DNA of 64,000 nucleotides from Liolophura sinensis (taxonomy: Eukaryota; Mollusca; Polyplacophora; Chitonida; Chitonidae), in NCBI RefSeq assembly GCF_032854445.1, contig NC_088297.1, positions 21,465,127 through 21,529,126 on the forward strand. The letters run 5' to 3'. Positions 22,001 through 28,527 of this stretch are shown in pieces. Each line of letters opens with the position of its first letter. Position 1 is the first letter of the stretch. The notes beneath the pieces were generated by a model that had not been told where the DNA came from, searched no databases, and saw only the letters and a list, made by a program, of their open reading frames with translations. Both the position numbers and the translations under genes were made by a program.

Positions 22001-23921
22001 ACAATAAAAAAGCAATGATGGCATGGCATGTAAAGGACTGGTCTGTGGAGATCGAGAGGTTTGAGCCTCTGTAATGAAAGGCAGAAGGAACTTGTTGTTC
22101 ACCTAATCATTCATTGGTTTCAGGGGGAATCTGTTAAACTATGCTCCATGTTTATATAATGTGAAAGCTGTCTTCCCGCTTGAAGCTTTGATTTTTATAC
22201 ACCTGCCATTATGCAGCTCATGTTATGTTGTCTGTCTCTCCAGCTGTCTGGATGTATTCGTTTCTGGGCTATTCCTCCAATTGTTTTCCATGTGCAGTTT
22301 TAATTTTTGGCGGGCTACATAGATACTGAGGTGATCATGTGTTACGACTTGTGTTCATCCATTTCCGTGGTTGTCTTGATCGCTGTGAGTTCAAGTCTAG
22401 CTCATGCTGGCTTCCTCTATGGCCATACATGGGAGGGTCTGCCAGAAGCGTGCGGATGGTCATGAATTTCCCCTGGGCTCTGCCCAGCTTCTTCCCACCA
22501 TAATTCAGGCCATATAAGCAAAATATTCTTGAGTATGACATAAAACACTAATCAAATAAACAAATCTTTAGAAGTTAAGCTTGGAAGCAAACCTCTAAAC
22601 ACTTCTCTAAGATCAGCTCAATTAAGTAAAATGGGTAACCTAGTCATGGATTAACATTAAGGTCAAACCCAGCTTAGGGAAATCACTGCTGTCCACTGAG
22701 TTACAATATGTATATGTCATTGTTTTATGTTGTTGTTGCCCAGAGCTTTTAGAGGCGTATAAAGAAGCCCAGAGCAAACATCAGGCAGCCAGACAGGAGC
22801 TGGAGGAGCAGCAGCAGTGTAAGTCTGCCCCAGAGATGAAGTCTAAGTATCAAGAATGTAAAGAGGTGGAGAAACAATTGACCAACATCGAGAAGAAACT
22901 GTTTGGTGAGTGATCAGAGTGTACGGTCTAATAAATAAACAACCCCCATAATTCCTCAAGTTTTTGGCATATTAAAGAGCAACTTTTGGTACAGTTTATG
23001 CCAATTTTTAATTTGATTTTGGAGACAAAACTACATTGGTTGAATTGACCAATTCCAGGGCTTCACAAAAGTGTCATTTTATCAATCCTCACAAAATAAT
23101 GCCTTCAAAATATGCTTGAATAAACACTGTGCAAACATGTGAAAAGGTTGAAGAATTTCAGTAGTGCAAATTCACAATAGTTGCAACAACCTGCAAAAAG
23201 TCCATGTCATTTTACCTTCTGGCCCATGTCAAGTGAATGACCCATATTAATATGAATGGTTGGGGGCGTCATGTCTGGTGTGCGCATACTGTATGGGTGT
23301 CTCATAGCATTTTAGTGAGGCAGCAAATATATCCACATTAGGACCAGTCTGCTGCTGTTAAATCTTTAGTGTTTAGTAAGACTTTAGTCTTTAGTAGGAC
23401 CCAAATGTTGGAAGCAACATTTAAACCCTCAAAATGCAAGTAATGCCTCTTCAGGTCCAAGCTAGGCAGTTTGATATTGGTAGAGCAGGCCCTGGCTGGC
23501 TCAGTCACCTAAAGTGTTGTTCTCGCAGCAGCAGATTGACCTCTAAGGCCTTGAGTATTAACATTTGGTAAATGCATACTAATGTGATATGAAGAGTGAT
23601 AACTGTTGTATTTTAGGTATGAGCCAGTCTCGCCTCTCAACAGGAATGTCACCACCCTCAAGGCCACGACCAAGATCCATGCAGCAAACCACGACGCCAA
23701 CACCAGTGCAAACTACACACAGTGTCCAGGAGGTAGAACCTAGTCCCAGCAAAAGGCTGCGAATGTCTCCACGTGGTACATCTATGACACCATCACAATC
23801 AACTTCCAACGTAGCTGCTGTCAACGGGAACTCTGAGCAGAACACGCCTCGGCGACAGAGTCGTCGTATTGCAACGTCTCCAAGGTTGACCGACCCTAGA
23901 AAACGGAAACGGACACCATGA
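1..23921 (+). CDS. SMCHD1: SMCHD1, C-terminal part (multi-exon, 5' end outside window)
   Basis: Gene-span entry; exons are listed separately. SMCHD1 is a non-canonical SMC-family chromatin protein that acts in the nucleus, with an N-terminal GHKL ATPase and a C-terminal hinge that dimerises and binds nucleic acid. Ten exons between 9,677 and 23,921 all have AG/GT borders and matching phases, giving 446 residues. The order is a coiled coil, the hinge (from [19 protein letters not shown] through [32 protein letters not shown] and [20 protein letters not shown] to the SSICSQI region), a second helix rich in E, K and Q, and a Ser/Pro/Arg/Lys-rich tail ending RKRKRTP. The hinge closely matches vertebrate SMCHD1 as I remember it. 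The preceding exon is probably one copy in the 129-bp array at 1-1,090. The ATPase and earlier Ig-like region lie left of the window. No frame breaks were seen from 9,677 onward. Confidence 0.93.
749..841 (+). CDS. SMCHD1: Candidate SMCHD1 exon (last intact array copy)
   Basis: This 93-nt segment is preceded by GTTCTCAG and followed by GTGAGT. It begins with two bases of a split codon and ends with one (AAC G), so its G joins AT at 9,677 to make a GAT codon in frame. The peptide ([10 protein letters not shown] ... VIPFLFYN) has the alternating pattern of the last strands of an Ig-like domain, which is what precedes the coiled coil and hinge in SMCHD1. Equivalent intact copies are 105-197, 234-326, 363-455 and 620-712, and the sequence does not show which is used. 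Assignment to SMCHD1 is inference from phase, strand and position. Confidence 0.55.
1247..1580 (+). mobile_element. MITE (family M1) with internal 27-bp expansion
   Basis: It starts with CCTCAACTTTTTCGCATATG and ends with GTGCGAAAAGGTC followed by AATTACAGTA, an inverted-repeat pair shared with copies at 17.75, 20.62, 22.95 and 44.95 kb. The interior shares the GAGACAAA...TTGGTTG motif of those copies. The 27-bp array at 1,391-1,550 has grown from its 3' part. Confidence 0.75.
1391..1550 (+). repeat. 27-bp minisatellite, 6 copies
   Basis: Six near-identical copies of a unit containing ATGCTTGAATAAACACTTTG. Other members of the same MITE family (for example at 23,110) carry this unit once, so the array is an expansion inside a mobile element. 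Confidence 0.95.
1581..2838. other. Intronic stretch, no gene seen
   Basis: AT-rich single-copy-looking sequence inside the large SMCHD1 intron. The next exon of the minus-strand LRR/ZU5 gene should lie here or further left, but I could not pick out a convincing acceptor with coding sequence. Confidence 0.5.
2839..3113 (-). CDS. ZU5 exon of PIDD1-like gene
   Basis: The acceptor is TTTTGAAAG|TTGGAG (first base 3,113); the donor is TTTCAGG|GTGAGT (last base 2,839). 275 nt encode 91 residues starting [12 protein letters not shown], with the ZU5 signature of an acidic stretch, ISLSPLLHL, then [19 protein letters not shown]. The exon ends two bases into a codon, so at least one more exon must follow to the left. 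It was not identified. Confidence 0.72.
3501..4050 (-). CDS. Linker/ZU5-start exon of PIDD1-like gene
   Basis: The acceptor is TTTTATTAG with first base at 4,050; the donor is ATGCAG|GTATGA at 3,501/3,500. It is 550 nt: one base completes the split AG+T codon, then 183 open codons. The protein is Arg/Pro/Ser-rich ([14 protein letters not shown] to about [11 protein letters not shown]), then turns into ZU5-like sequence ([17 protein letters not shown]). It ends in phase 0, matching the next exon. Confidence 0.75.
4425..4492 (+). mobile_element. SINE family C fragment (tail part)
   Basis: GATGCTTCAGTGGCCGCAGC followed by ACTTTGGCG matches the body of the tRNA-headed SINE at 52.68 kb and the fragment at 14.23 kb. 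It leads directly into the 4.49-5.12 kb array. Confidence 0.55.
4493..5117 (+). repeat. About 62-66-bp tandem array derived from a SINE tail
   Basis: About ten units containing CACAAGAAGACACCAC, then CATATGACTGAAATAATGCA or CGTATGACTCCAATAATGCA, then a GTTAAAT...CACTG segment. The CATATGACTGAAA element is the hallmark of the SINE tails in this window, so the array looks like repeated duplication of such a tail. It lies in the intron of the antisense LRR/ZU5 gene. Confidence 0.9.
5557..7398 (-). pseudogene. LRR exon of the PIDD1-like gene, frameshifted
   Basis: From ATG at 7,398 the frame reads LRRs ([30 protein letters not shown]), then breaks near 7,137. LRR sequence continues in other frames: [15 protein letters not shown] about 7,130-7,090, [13 protein letters not shown] about 7,000-6,960, [13 protein letters not shown] about 6,930-6,890, [16 protein letters not shown] about 6,800-6,750, [19 protein letters not shown], and after another shift near 6,565 [10 protein letters not shown] and [15 protein letters not shown]. 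Several shifts fall at or near homopolymers. From about 6,565 to 5,557 one frame is open for some 330 residues; beyond residue NVKGNSV it becomes low-complexity linker. The donor is AAAG|GTAATA at 5,557/5,556. An AG at 7,401/7,400 could mark an upstream 5' UTR exon. Confidence 0.75.
7430..8629. other. Intronic stretch, no gene seen
   Basis: Region upstream of the LRR/ZU5 start and inside the SMCHD1 intron. There are short ORFs on the minus strand but no domain or splice structure I can support. A promoter or 5' UTR exon for the minus-strand gene would be expected here. Confidence 0.4.
8630..8857 (+). mobile_element. SINE family A, diverged copy
   Basis: Contains TCACCATTGTGATGGCCGTG, AGTCCAGCTCATGCTG, GCAGATGGTCGTG, then TATATAAGTGAAATATCCTT and CAATCAAATAA. 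This is the body order of family A (best copy at 19,918), here with many substitutions. Confidence 0.75.
9376..9510 (+). mobile_element. SINE family A, 3' half
   Basis: GAAGGTCTGGTAGCAGCCTG, CGGATAATCGTGGGTTTTCC and ACCAATCAGTAAATAAAC match the 3' half of family A. The tRNA-like head is missing. Confidence 0.7.
9677..9796 (+). CDS. SMCHD1: SMCHD1 exon: coiled coil
   Basis: The acceptor is TTGTTTCAG|ATGCC and the donor is TTAAAA|GTAAGG. 120 nt, starting two bases into a split codon and ending one base into the next. It encodes [20 protein letters not shown]...[13 protein letters not shown], a helix with a leucine heptad pattern like the SMCHD1 segment between the last Ig-like domain and the hinge. 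Confidence 0.88.
10270..11140 (+). repeat. Complex tandem array, units of about 100-150 bp
   Basis: Five to six units with GTACCTGGCAAAGGTCAAAG, GGAATCTCCAGTTTTAGA, CACCTTTATGTAGCCTGTTG, and in some units an extra GACCAATGAGGTCAGACTCA block. The extra block makes the unit length variable. It lies in a SMCHD1 intron. Confidence 0.9.
11141..11595 (+). repeat. About 64-bp tandem array, 7 copies
   Basis: Copies carry TTTCATATGGAATCTCCAGT, CATATCACCCATATTACCTG and CACTGTTATGTGAATGAAAA. The GGAATCTCCAGT piece is shared with the adjoining 10.27-11.14 kb array, so the second array appears to have started from the first. Confidence 0.93.
11819..11904 (+). CDS. SMCHD1: SMCHD1 exon: coiled coil 2
   Basis: The acceptor is TTTTCGTCTTAG|TT and the donor is AATACA|GTAAGT. 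86 nt, two bases completing the A+TT codon, then 28 codons ([20 protein letters not shown]...SQLNT). Ends in phase 0. Confidence 0.85.
11938..12007 (+). mobile_element. SINE family A, 3' fragment
   Basis: CTGGTTTCCTCCCTCTATAA, TGCTGGCCGCTG and GTAAGTGAAATATTCTTCAG match the family A tail. It abuts a fuller copy of the same family. Confidence 0.7.
12008..12312 (+). mobile_element. SINE family A, near full length
   Basis: Starts in the tRNA-like head (CTCAGTCGGTTAGTGCGCTA), has GTGACCCAGAAGCCTCTCAC and CAATGCGGTCGCTGTGAGTT, and ends with CACCAATCAAAA, an A run and AAATAAATAAAT. A short repeated tail (ACGCCAATCAAATAAAT) follows the A run. Confidence 0.88.
13457..13683 (+). mobile_element. SINE family A copy
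   Basis: CTCAGTCAGTTAGCACGCTA, GCGTAATGACCCAGGAGCCT, GCGGTCGCTGTGAGTTCAAG and CACCAATCAAATAAAT in family A order, with small internal deletions in the 3' half. Confidence 0.88.
14013..14132 (+). CDS. SMCHD1: SMCHD1 exon: pre-hinge
   Basis: The acceptor is TCTGTTTTGCAG|TCCCAG and the donor is GGAAAG|GTAACA. Exactly 40 codons in phase 0 ([20 protein letters not shown] ... ASSEVIGK). This is the helical, basic approach to the hinge. Confidence 0.88.
14228..14365 (+). mobile_element. SINE family C fragment
   Basis: GACTGGTGTCTTTGATGTGA, CAGTGGCAGCAGCACTTTGG and CGCCCTGCCACAAGAAG parallel the copy at 52.68 kb. The tRNA-like head is missing. Confidence 0.5.
14378..14521 (+). mobile_element. SINE family A, 3' half
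   Basis: GCAGATGGTCGTGGATTTCC, CATAATGCTGGCCGCCGTCG and CAAATAAATAAATAAAT. Its 5' part is replaced by the family C fragment just upstream. Confidence 0.75.
15038..15139 (+). CDS. SMCHD1: SMCHD1 exon: start of hinge
   Basis: The acceptor is TTGTTGTTTCAG|ATC and the donor is AAAAAG|GTAGGG. 34 codons in phase 0: [20 protein letters not shown] and [14 protein letters not shown]. The SWH...DMDCVV pattern is typical of the SMCHD1 hinge. Confidence 0.95.
15290..15415 (-). mobile_element. Partial MITE (family M2)
   Basis: Read on the minus strand it aligns with 28,110-28,210: AGATCACTTTGTG, ATCACTTTAAAATTG, AAGGTCAAAATATT and GTAAATTCTGG occur in the same order. Confidence 0.55.
15628..17217 (+). 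repeat. 42-bp minisatellite, about 38 copies
   Basis: Unit reads roughly CATCCCTCTCACTGTTTCCA then AACATCCATGGATATATGCA plus CC. Variants (GTATGCAT, GCTTCCAAG, CCAAGGATGTATG) recur in blocks, which suggests larger segmental duplications. Because 42 is a multiple of three and the unit lacks stops in most frames, long ORFs (up to 552 codons on the minus strand) appear on both strands; I regard them as by-products. It lies in the intron between two hinge exons of SMCHD1. Confidence 0.97.
17541..17629 (+). CDS. SMCHD1: SMCHD1 hinge exon
   Basis: The acceptor is TTACCTCCAG|GCAAAA and the donor is GAGGAA|GTGAGT. 29 codons plus two bases: [20 protein letters not shown] and [21 protein letters not shown] is a strong SMCHD1 match. 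Confidence 0.96.
17756..17950 (-). mobile_element. MITE family M1 copy
   Basis: Ends are AATTCTTCAATCTTTTAACA and GTGAAAAGGTTGAGGAAT, an imperfect inverted pair. The interior has TAAAATTAGACTTTTTGTGA, CCAATCCAAACGGTGTAG and GTCCCCAAAATCAAATTAAA, shared with the 20.62 kb copy. Confidence 0.75.
18325..18400 (+). mobile_element. SINE family A tail fragment
   Basis: AAGGCTGGCTGTAGTCATAT, AAGTGAAATCTTCTTAAGTA and AACATCAATTAGATTAATAA resemble the diverged 3' end of family A. A second shred follows near 18,440-18,505. Confidence 0.5.
18548..18660 (+). CDS. SMCHD1: SMCHD1 hinge exon
   Basis: The acceptor is TACTTCCTCAG|ACCG and the donor is AAGACAG|GTAATC. The first base completes AA+A; then 37 codons ([37 protein letters not shown]) and one base over. 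Confidence 0.94.
19502..19832 (+). mobile_element. tRNA-derived SINE, family B
   Basis: The head GATAGCACAGTTGGTAGAGC fits a Pol III box A, with a diverged box B (GATCCAAGGTC). The body has GGCGTTCATCATTAAGGGGA and GAAATCCGTCCTGCAACACA, and the tail TCATATGACTGAAAAATTGC then CACTCACTCACTCACTCA. Other copies are at 31.06, 39.80, 45.15 (minus) and 55.61 kb (minus). Confidence 0.88.
19918..20165 (+). mobile_element. SINE family A, full-length reference copy
   Basis: The head GGCCTCCGTGGCTCAGTTGG then TTAGCGCGCTAGGGCAGCGT is tRNA-like (box A TGGCTCAGTTGG). It continues AATGACCCAGGAG, GCGGTCGCTGTGAGTTCA, GCTTCCTCTCCGGCCGTGCG and TAATGCTGGCCGTCGTCATA, and ends ACGGCGTAAAACACCAATCA plus an A-rich tail. 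It is the least diverged copy here and defines the family. Confidence 0.93.
20620..20839 (-). mobile_element. MITE family M1 copy
   Basis: Ends are TTGTTCACCTTTTTCGCATG and CATATGCGAAAAGGTTGAAG, a clear inverted pair of about 18 bp with mismatches. The interior matches the 17.76 kb copy (CAATCCCACCAATGTAGTTT, GTCTCCAAAATCAAATTAA). It ends 30 bp upstream of a SMCHD1 exon. Confidence 0.82.
20870..20940 (+). CDS. SMCHD1: SMCHD1 hinge exon
   Basis: The acceptor is TTCTCTGTTACAG|TG and the donor is CAAGAG|GTGAGA. G+TG makes Val, then 23 codons [20 protein letters not shown] and RQE. A glycine-containing strand and LILD core of the hinge. Confidence 0.95.
21483..21654 (+). CDS. SMCHD1: SMCHD1 hinge exon (C-terminal hinge)
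   Basis: The acceptor is GGTATCTCCAG|GTT and the donor is CAGATAG|GTGAGG. 57 codons plus one base: [57 protein letters not shown]. This is the most conserved stretch seen and fixes the gene identity. Confidence 0.97.
21890..22012 (+). mobile_element. SINE family A tail, diverged
   Basis: ACCACCCAGCCATAATTTGA, GGCTGCCATTGTATAAGTGA and AACAATCAAACAATAAAA match the 3' end of family A. Confidence 0.5.
22378..22566 (+). mobile_element. SINE family A, 5'-truncated
   Basis: GATCGCTGTGAGTTCAAGTC, AGCTCATGCTGGCTTCCTCT, GCGGATGGTCATGAATTTCC and AACACTAATCAAATAAACAA in family A order. Confidence 0.8.
22744..22905 (+). CDS. SMCHD1: SMCHD1 exon: post-hinge helix
   Basis: The acceptor is TTGTTGCCCAG|AGC and the donor is CTGTTTG|GTGAGT. 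G+AG makes Glu, then 53 codons and one base: [20 protein letters not shown] ... [20 protein letters not shown] at 22,819 inside the exon is a possible cryptic donor, but use of the later donor matches the family. Confidence 0.9.
22948..23163 (+). mobile_element. MITE family M1 copy
   Basis: ATTCCTCAAGTTTTTGGCAT at the left and ACATGTGAAAAGGTTGAAGA at the right form the inverted ends. The interior has GGAGACAAAACTACATTGGT and one copy of ATGCTTGAATAAACACTGTG, the piece expanded at 1,391. Confidence 0.82.
23617..23921 (+). CDS. SMCHD1: SMCHD1 last coding exon
   Basis: The acceptor is GTTGTATTTTAG|GTATG and the stop is TGA at 23,919-23,921. G+GT makes Gly, then 100 codons: a Ser/Pro/Arg/Thr-rich tail ([20 protein letters not shown] ... 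[20 protein letters not shown]) ending with basic patches [13 protein letters not shown] and DPRKRKRTP that look like nuclear localisation signals. Confidence 0.92.
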
Positions 23922-24178
23922 GTTTCGTTGCAAAGAAATGCTTACATTCTTCTATCGAACGTTCCTCTGTTCAGGAAATGGTTTGATCCCAGGCTGGTAA
24001 TGTGGAGTATTAAAAAAATATGACACAGGCAGTGAACAAGCCCATCTTGTCTGACAGGATGGCAGGAGATCTTGCTTTTGGCAGCAAGTCTTGTTATCTT
24101 TGGTGCTATATTTTTTCTGTCATATGCATTCATGATTGGTGTTGTTAACGTATCACGTTATTAACCCTGTTGGTTTAA

Positions 24179-24318
24179 CAAATCAAATTAAGCTATATGG
24201 GCAGCCAATCAGATTGAGATGTGCGGCTAGCCAATCAGATTGAGCTATGTGATTAGCCAATCAGAGTAAGCTGTGTGTTTAGCCAATTAGATTTATCTGT
24301 GTGGTTAACCAGTCAATG
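24179..24318 (+). repeat. About 30-bp repeats with CCAAT motifs in the SMCHD1 3' UTR
   Basis: Four to five diverged units of GCCAATCAGATTGAG-type sequence, some 260 bp after the stop codon and before the presumed poly(A) signal. Confidence 0.75.
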
Positions 24319-24460
24319 CAAGATGTTGTGAGCATTTTAATTTTGAACAGTATTTTTGACATTTTACTGTAAAGCTGAAGATGTAAATAGTTGCATGATC
24401 ACCTGTTTCTATTCAATTTATACTAAAACAATGTCTGGTGTGAATTTCATGTTCTATATT

Positions 24461-24466
24461 ATTAAA
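24461..24466 (+). terminator. Possible poly(A) signal of SMCHD1
   Basis: ATTAAA about 540 bp after the stop codon, followed by a region with TGTG runs. It is the first reasonable signal downstream; the cleavage site is unproven. Confidence 0.35.
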
Positions 24467-24956
24467 ATCAGTGTGAGAACAAAAGAAAAGTGCTATAAAT
24501 AATATGTGCAAGTAAATAGTTCTTAGTGTGGTGAATGAAACTGAAAGCAGTAATGTTTTTTTTCTTTACATGTGTATGTAACATTAATAATATGGTGATC
24601 TTATTTCAAACTCTTGCAAGCAGTGCAAGCTGTGGGGTAATTGTGAAAATACCGGAGGATCAGTTATTGCTGAATGAATTTGAGCTAAAGAGAATTCTGA
24701 CTTACAGATTATAGAGTTTTAGCCATGAGAGTTTCCCTGTAAGCTCGGCATGCATGTGAGCTAAAGACCCAACTCCGGTTAACGTGACTGTTGCATCGGG
24801 TCTTAAGTGCTCATATATGCAAAATAACGATGCTATCCAGCTGAAGTTGTACTTTGTTGTTATGTTTATGCCGGTCAGTTTTAAAATTGTACGACCATCA
24901 GCGGATGGAATCATAGCAGTACGACAGGTCGAGTTGAATCATATGACATTTTATCT

Positions 24957-25435
24957 GAAAAGACCTCTAAAATCGAAGTAGGCATCACTAAATAGACCAC
25001 TTAAAACTAAGCATAAATATTCTCTCATTTATTTTTTGTGAAAAGAGTTAAAGGCGCTGAAACATCTGAATTCTAAGCTAGGCTTTATGGAACATATCAT
25101 CAGAGGTCAGGAACTCTGACCACACAGGAAGTTCATCCAGTTCAAATCATGACACTGAATGTTGGAATGACCCTTTTTTGGTAAAAAAAATTACCGAAAT
25201 AATGTTCTCCCAAATTTCTTCCTTCTGGTGAACATCTGGGGAAAAAAGGGTGATGTGACATCAGAGTTCCTAGATGCCGACAGTATGGCTCATAAAGCCC
25301 ACCATAGATTTCATATATTTAAATGTCTTTCAACAGTCTCCAAAAAAGTATGAAAAAATAAATGAAAGTATTTTTACGCATAGTTTTCAATTTCTTTGTA
25401 TTATTATCTTCATAGTTAGCTTTCTTTTACTTGAA
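24957..25435 (+). repeat. Dispersed repeat D1, copy 1
   Basis: About 480 bp that aligns colinearly with 34,998-35,470: CATCACTAAATAGACCACTT, TTTTTGTGAAAAGAGTT, GAGTTCCTAGATGCC and TATTTTTACGCATAGTTTTC recur in both. No coding capacity recognised; probably a mobile-element remnant. Confidence 0.85.
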
Positions 25436-25470
25436 GTATAATTTATGATTTAAGTGTCAAATAATCTGTA

Positions 25471-25482
<12 letters not shown>

Positions 25483-25514
<32 letters not shown>

Positions 25515-25564
25515 CATATGTATACACGTACGTGTGCACACACGCACACACACACATATATATA
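25483..25564. repeat. Microsatellite (TG/TA/CA compound)
   Basis: Consecutive TG, TA and AC/CA dinucleotide blocks. Confidence 0.95.
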
Positions 25565-26479
25565 TACCTTGCTGTAAATGGTAAATAGCAATATGATGAT
25601 TGCTCACTTATTCAAGCAATATGAAGTTATATAGAATTTACATGTAATACTACACCAAGTACTGCTGATTGAGCTTCCTTAATTAAACTGAGTATTGGCT
25701 TTGATGAAGTGAACATTAGCGATGGGAATTGTGGGTTTACTGGTCAAACTGGTCCCACAAAACTTCACACAATCTGGATGTGTCACGTGGTGGTACCCAG
25801 CAGACCATTTTGTCAAAACGGTCGAAGAGTTATGGATACATGGTGATACATATAGCCTAATTAAGTGGATGCTGATTAGATTTCTGTGGCATGACTTGCA
25901 TTTCGACATTTTCCTGCTATTCAGTTCAAAGGAAATGTGTAGACCAATATGATTTCGTTTTCAACATGGTTATGAAAGGCTGAGCGTCATTGGTGCGTGT
26001 AAAGACAGGAGTATGGTTCTGCTAACAGAATTTTCGCCGAAAATTTGGTTCTATAAGGCTATATTCAAAATCAAACATACATATATCTCATCATGTTAAC
26101 ATGACATTGTTTTATAGTTATTCTTCACAATTTGCTATGTTACGAGCTGTTCAGATTTGTGCTGCAAACCTGTAGTAAAACTGGCCAGTGTGTATCGAAC
26201 GTCTTAACAGTTACCTCAAATAAAATCAAACCCAGCCACAAGGAAAATATTTTGCTCTCAAAAGTTTTAAAGTTTGCACGCTGATTCTTCACTGCAAAAC
26301 AATGTGCCAACCACATTCTGAGTTCTTTTCCTCTTGTGGGAGGTGCTTTTTAAAGAACCTACAATTTTTCACTTAACTTGTTTCTAAAGTTGCTTGATAG
26401 GTATGAGGTCACATTTTCAAGGAAGCATGCTTCATTTTGGGGTTTACTTTGACTGAAAAGGGAACTTTAAGTCAGCCTG
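25565..26479. other. No gene seen
   Basis: Overlapping ORFs of 76 codons on both strands at 25.68-25.95 kb show no recognisable domain or splice context. Rest is AT-rich. Confidence 0.5.
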
Positions 26480-26546
26480 GGGCCTCAATGATTCAGTTGG
26501 TTAGCTCGCTAGTGCAGGGTGATGACCCAGGAGCCTCTCGCCTAAT
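26480..26546 (+). mobile_element. SINE family A head fragment
   Basis: GGCCTCAATGATTCAGTTGG, TTAGCTCGCTAGTGCAGGGT and GATGACCCAGGAGCCTCTCG match the tRNA-like head only. Confidence 0.8.
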
Positions 26547-26713
26547 AGCTACCTCCAGTTTTCTCCCAAGGAAAAAACTCGTATTAGTATTTATGAACTC
26601 TGAGGTGACACGTACATGAATAGGCCAGAATGGTCATTATGGAAGATGTATGTTTTTGACCAAAATTTAAATGCGGAATTTTTGTATTTATTTTAAAGGT
26701 AGTGCTCCTGGAC

Positions 26714-26848
26714 CCAGTTGTTCAAAAGTGTATTATTACTAAAGCTTGGGATAAACTTTAGTCCAAAGTGGCATTTACTTTGTATTAGGATGAGACTGGT
26801 ATTATGATGGAATTCTGACCTATCTTTAATACACTTTTGAAAAACTGG
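26714..26848. mobile_element. Small MITE (family M4) with 22-bp terminal inverted repeats
   Basis: 26,714-26,735 and 26,827-26,848 are inverted repeats differing at one of 22 positions (core TTCAAAAGTGTATTA). Total length 135 bp; no coding sequence. Confidence 0.8.
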
Positions 26849-27237
26849 CGAATGTAGGCCTATCAGATTTAGGTTTTGTCTTGTCTCGGAAAATGCCGAC
26901 CCTCCAAATTTTTTTAGCTGCAAGAGTTACTTCCATCAGTTCTGTGGCCGTCTGCTTTTACCTTTATGAGCATTCGACATCAGATTAGGACAAGATACAC
27001 ATTGATCCAACATAATACACAATTACACAATATGTGTATTCACATGTAATATTTGTGTATTCACATGTAATATTTGTGTATATATTTGTTTCAAGTTTTC
27101 TCTGCTGGCCTCTGAAAGTGGTGAAAATTGAAATTTAATTAGTGCTCTTTGTTTCTATATTTTTGGTGTTTTTATTGAAAAAACTCACAATCTTGGGTTT
27201 GTTCTAAATAAAATATCATCAACATTGTTCTTGTGCT

Positions 27238-27482
27238 GGCCCAGGTGTTCAAAAGTGAATTAGGGCTTAAGCCTGAAATTAACATCAGTCCAGACTAAAG
27301 TGTTTTGGGACTGAAGCCTGCAATTAACATTAGTCAAAACTAAAGTGTATTAGGACTTAAGCCTGCAATTAACATTAGTCCAGACTAAAGTGTATTAGGA
27401 CTTAAGCCTGGAATTAACATCAGTCCAGACTAAAGTGTATTAGGACTTAAGCCTGGAATTAACATTAGTCCAGACAAAAGTG
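27238..27482 (+). repeat. About 46-bp tandem array, 5 copies
   Basis: Units of AAAGTGTATTAGGACTTAAG, CCTGCAATTAACATTAGTCC and AGACTA. The array begins with CCCAGGTGTTCAAAAGTGAA, which is the end sequence of the MITE at 26,714, so it probably grew inside a related element. Confidence 0.9.
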
Positions 27483-28106
27483 TTCTTTATTTTGTAGTGC
27501 ATGTAGTATGAGACTAGTATTAGATTTAAGCCTTGCTTAATTTTAATATGCTTGAAGACAACTAACTCCTGAAATTCAGTATATTATTTGGAATTTGATA
27601 ATGTGTGTGGTTTATTTTTAGGCATTGGGGTCCAGGAAGTGTCATTATCTTGGGTTTGCATTCTATATTGTGACTGAACTTAATATAGTTTTATATGACT
27701 AAAGCTAAACATGGAATTGAATAGGGTTTTGCGTGGCTATCGTAGAACTCAATATGATCATATTTCTTATTGTTTAAGTCAAATTTAAATGTTGAAAATG
27801 AACACATTTGAAGCTGAAATGATCCATAGAATTAAATATGATTGTATCTTGTTTGTAAAGTTGAAGGGACCCAGAATCGATTCTTATTGGCTGATGTGAG
27901 AGGTAATCAGAGAAGATTATGTATCCCTTTAAATGTAGAAATAAATTTACGTTGCAATAAACAAAGGCCATTTCTTCAAATTGAGACAGATTAAGACCAT
28001 ATGGTTGAGACATTTGTGTTTTAATCGTCAAGGAAATGGCGTTGTTGGGTAATCCCAGCCTTGGCCATTGAATTTTCCATGACCTCCAGTGTACACAGGG
28101 CCAGGC

Positions 28107-28303
28107 ATCACGAAGCGATCTTAGCCACCAAATTTCAGATCACTTTAAAATTGTTATTTCGGATGTATCAAGGTCAAAATATTGCTTGACAACGTAAATT
28201 CTGGGTAAGTTGTTGTAAAACAAATTTCAGCTAAAATATCGGAAATGAAGATACAAAGTTTAACAACTGTAATTTTGACATAAGTCTAAGATTGCTTCGT
28301 GAT
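28107..28303. mobile_element. MITE family M2 with 18-bp inverted ends
   Basis: ATCACGAAGCGATCTTAG at 28,107-28,124 is matched in inverted orientation at 28,286-28,303 with one mismatch. A partial copy is at 15,290-15,415. Confidence 0.8.
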
Positions 28304-28315
28304 CACTGGGTCTGG

Positions 28316-28527
28316 GGCTGATTTCACAAAGTCATTTCTGACTTAAGCCAAAATTTAAAGCTTCTTCACAATGCTTAGTTTTTGTTACTGGAAGTTGAAA
28401 TTTTGACACGTTTATCTTAAAACCACATTTACGAGTTTGTCTAACAAGCTCTTAGGTCCTAAAAATAAGCTCTAAAATCGAATTTCAAATTTTGACTTCA
28501 GTCAGAATTGACTTCGGAATCACTCAG
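28316..28527. mobile_element. MITE family M3
   Basis: Starts CTGATTTCACAAAGTCATTT followed by CTGACTTAAG; ends GTCAGAATTGACTTCGGAAT followed by CAC, an imperfect inverted pair. A related element lies at 29,088-29,310. It abuts the M2 element. Confidence 0.65.

Noticed and set aside
24819-24981. Plus-strand ORFs around 24.8 kb as an extra SMCHD1 exon
   Set aside because: SMCHD1 already ends with a stop at 23,921 and a basic tail like its homologues.
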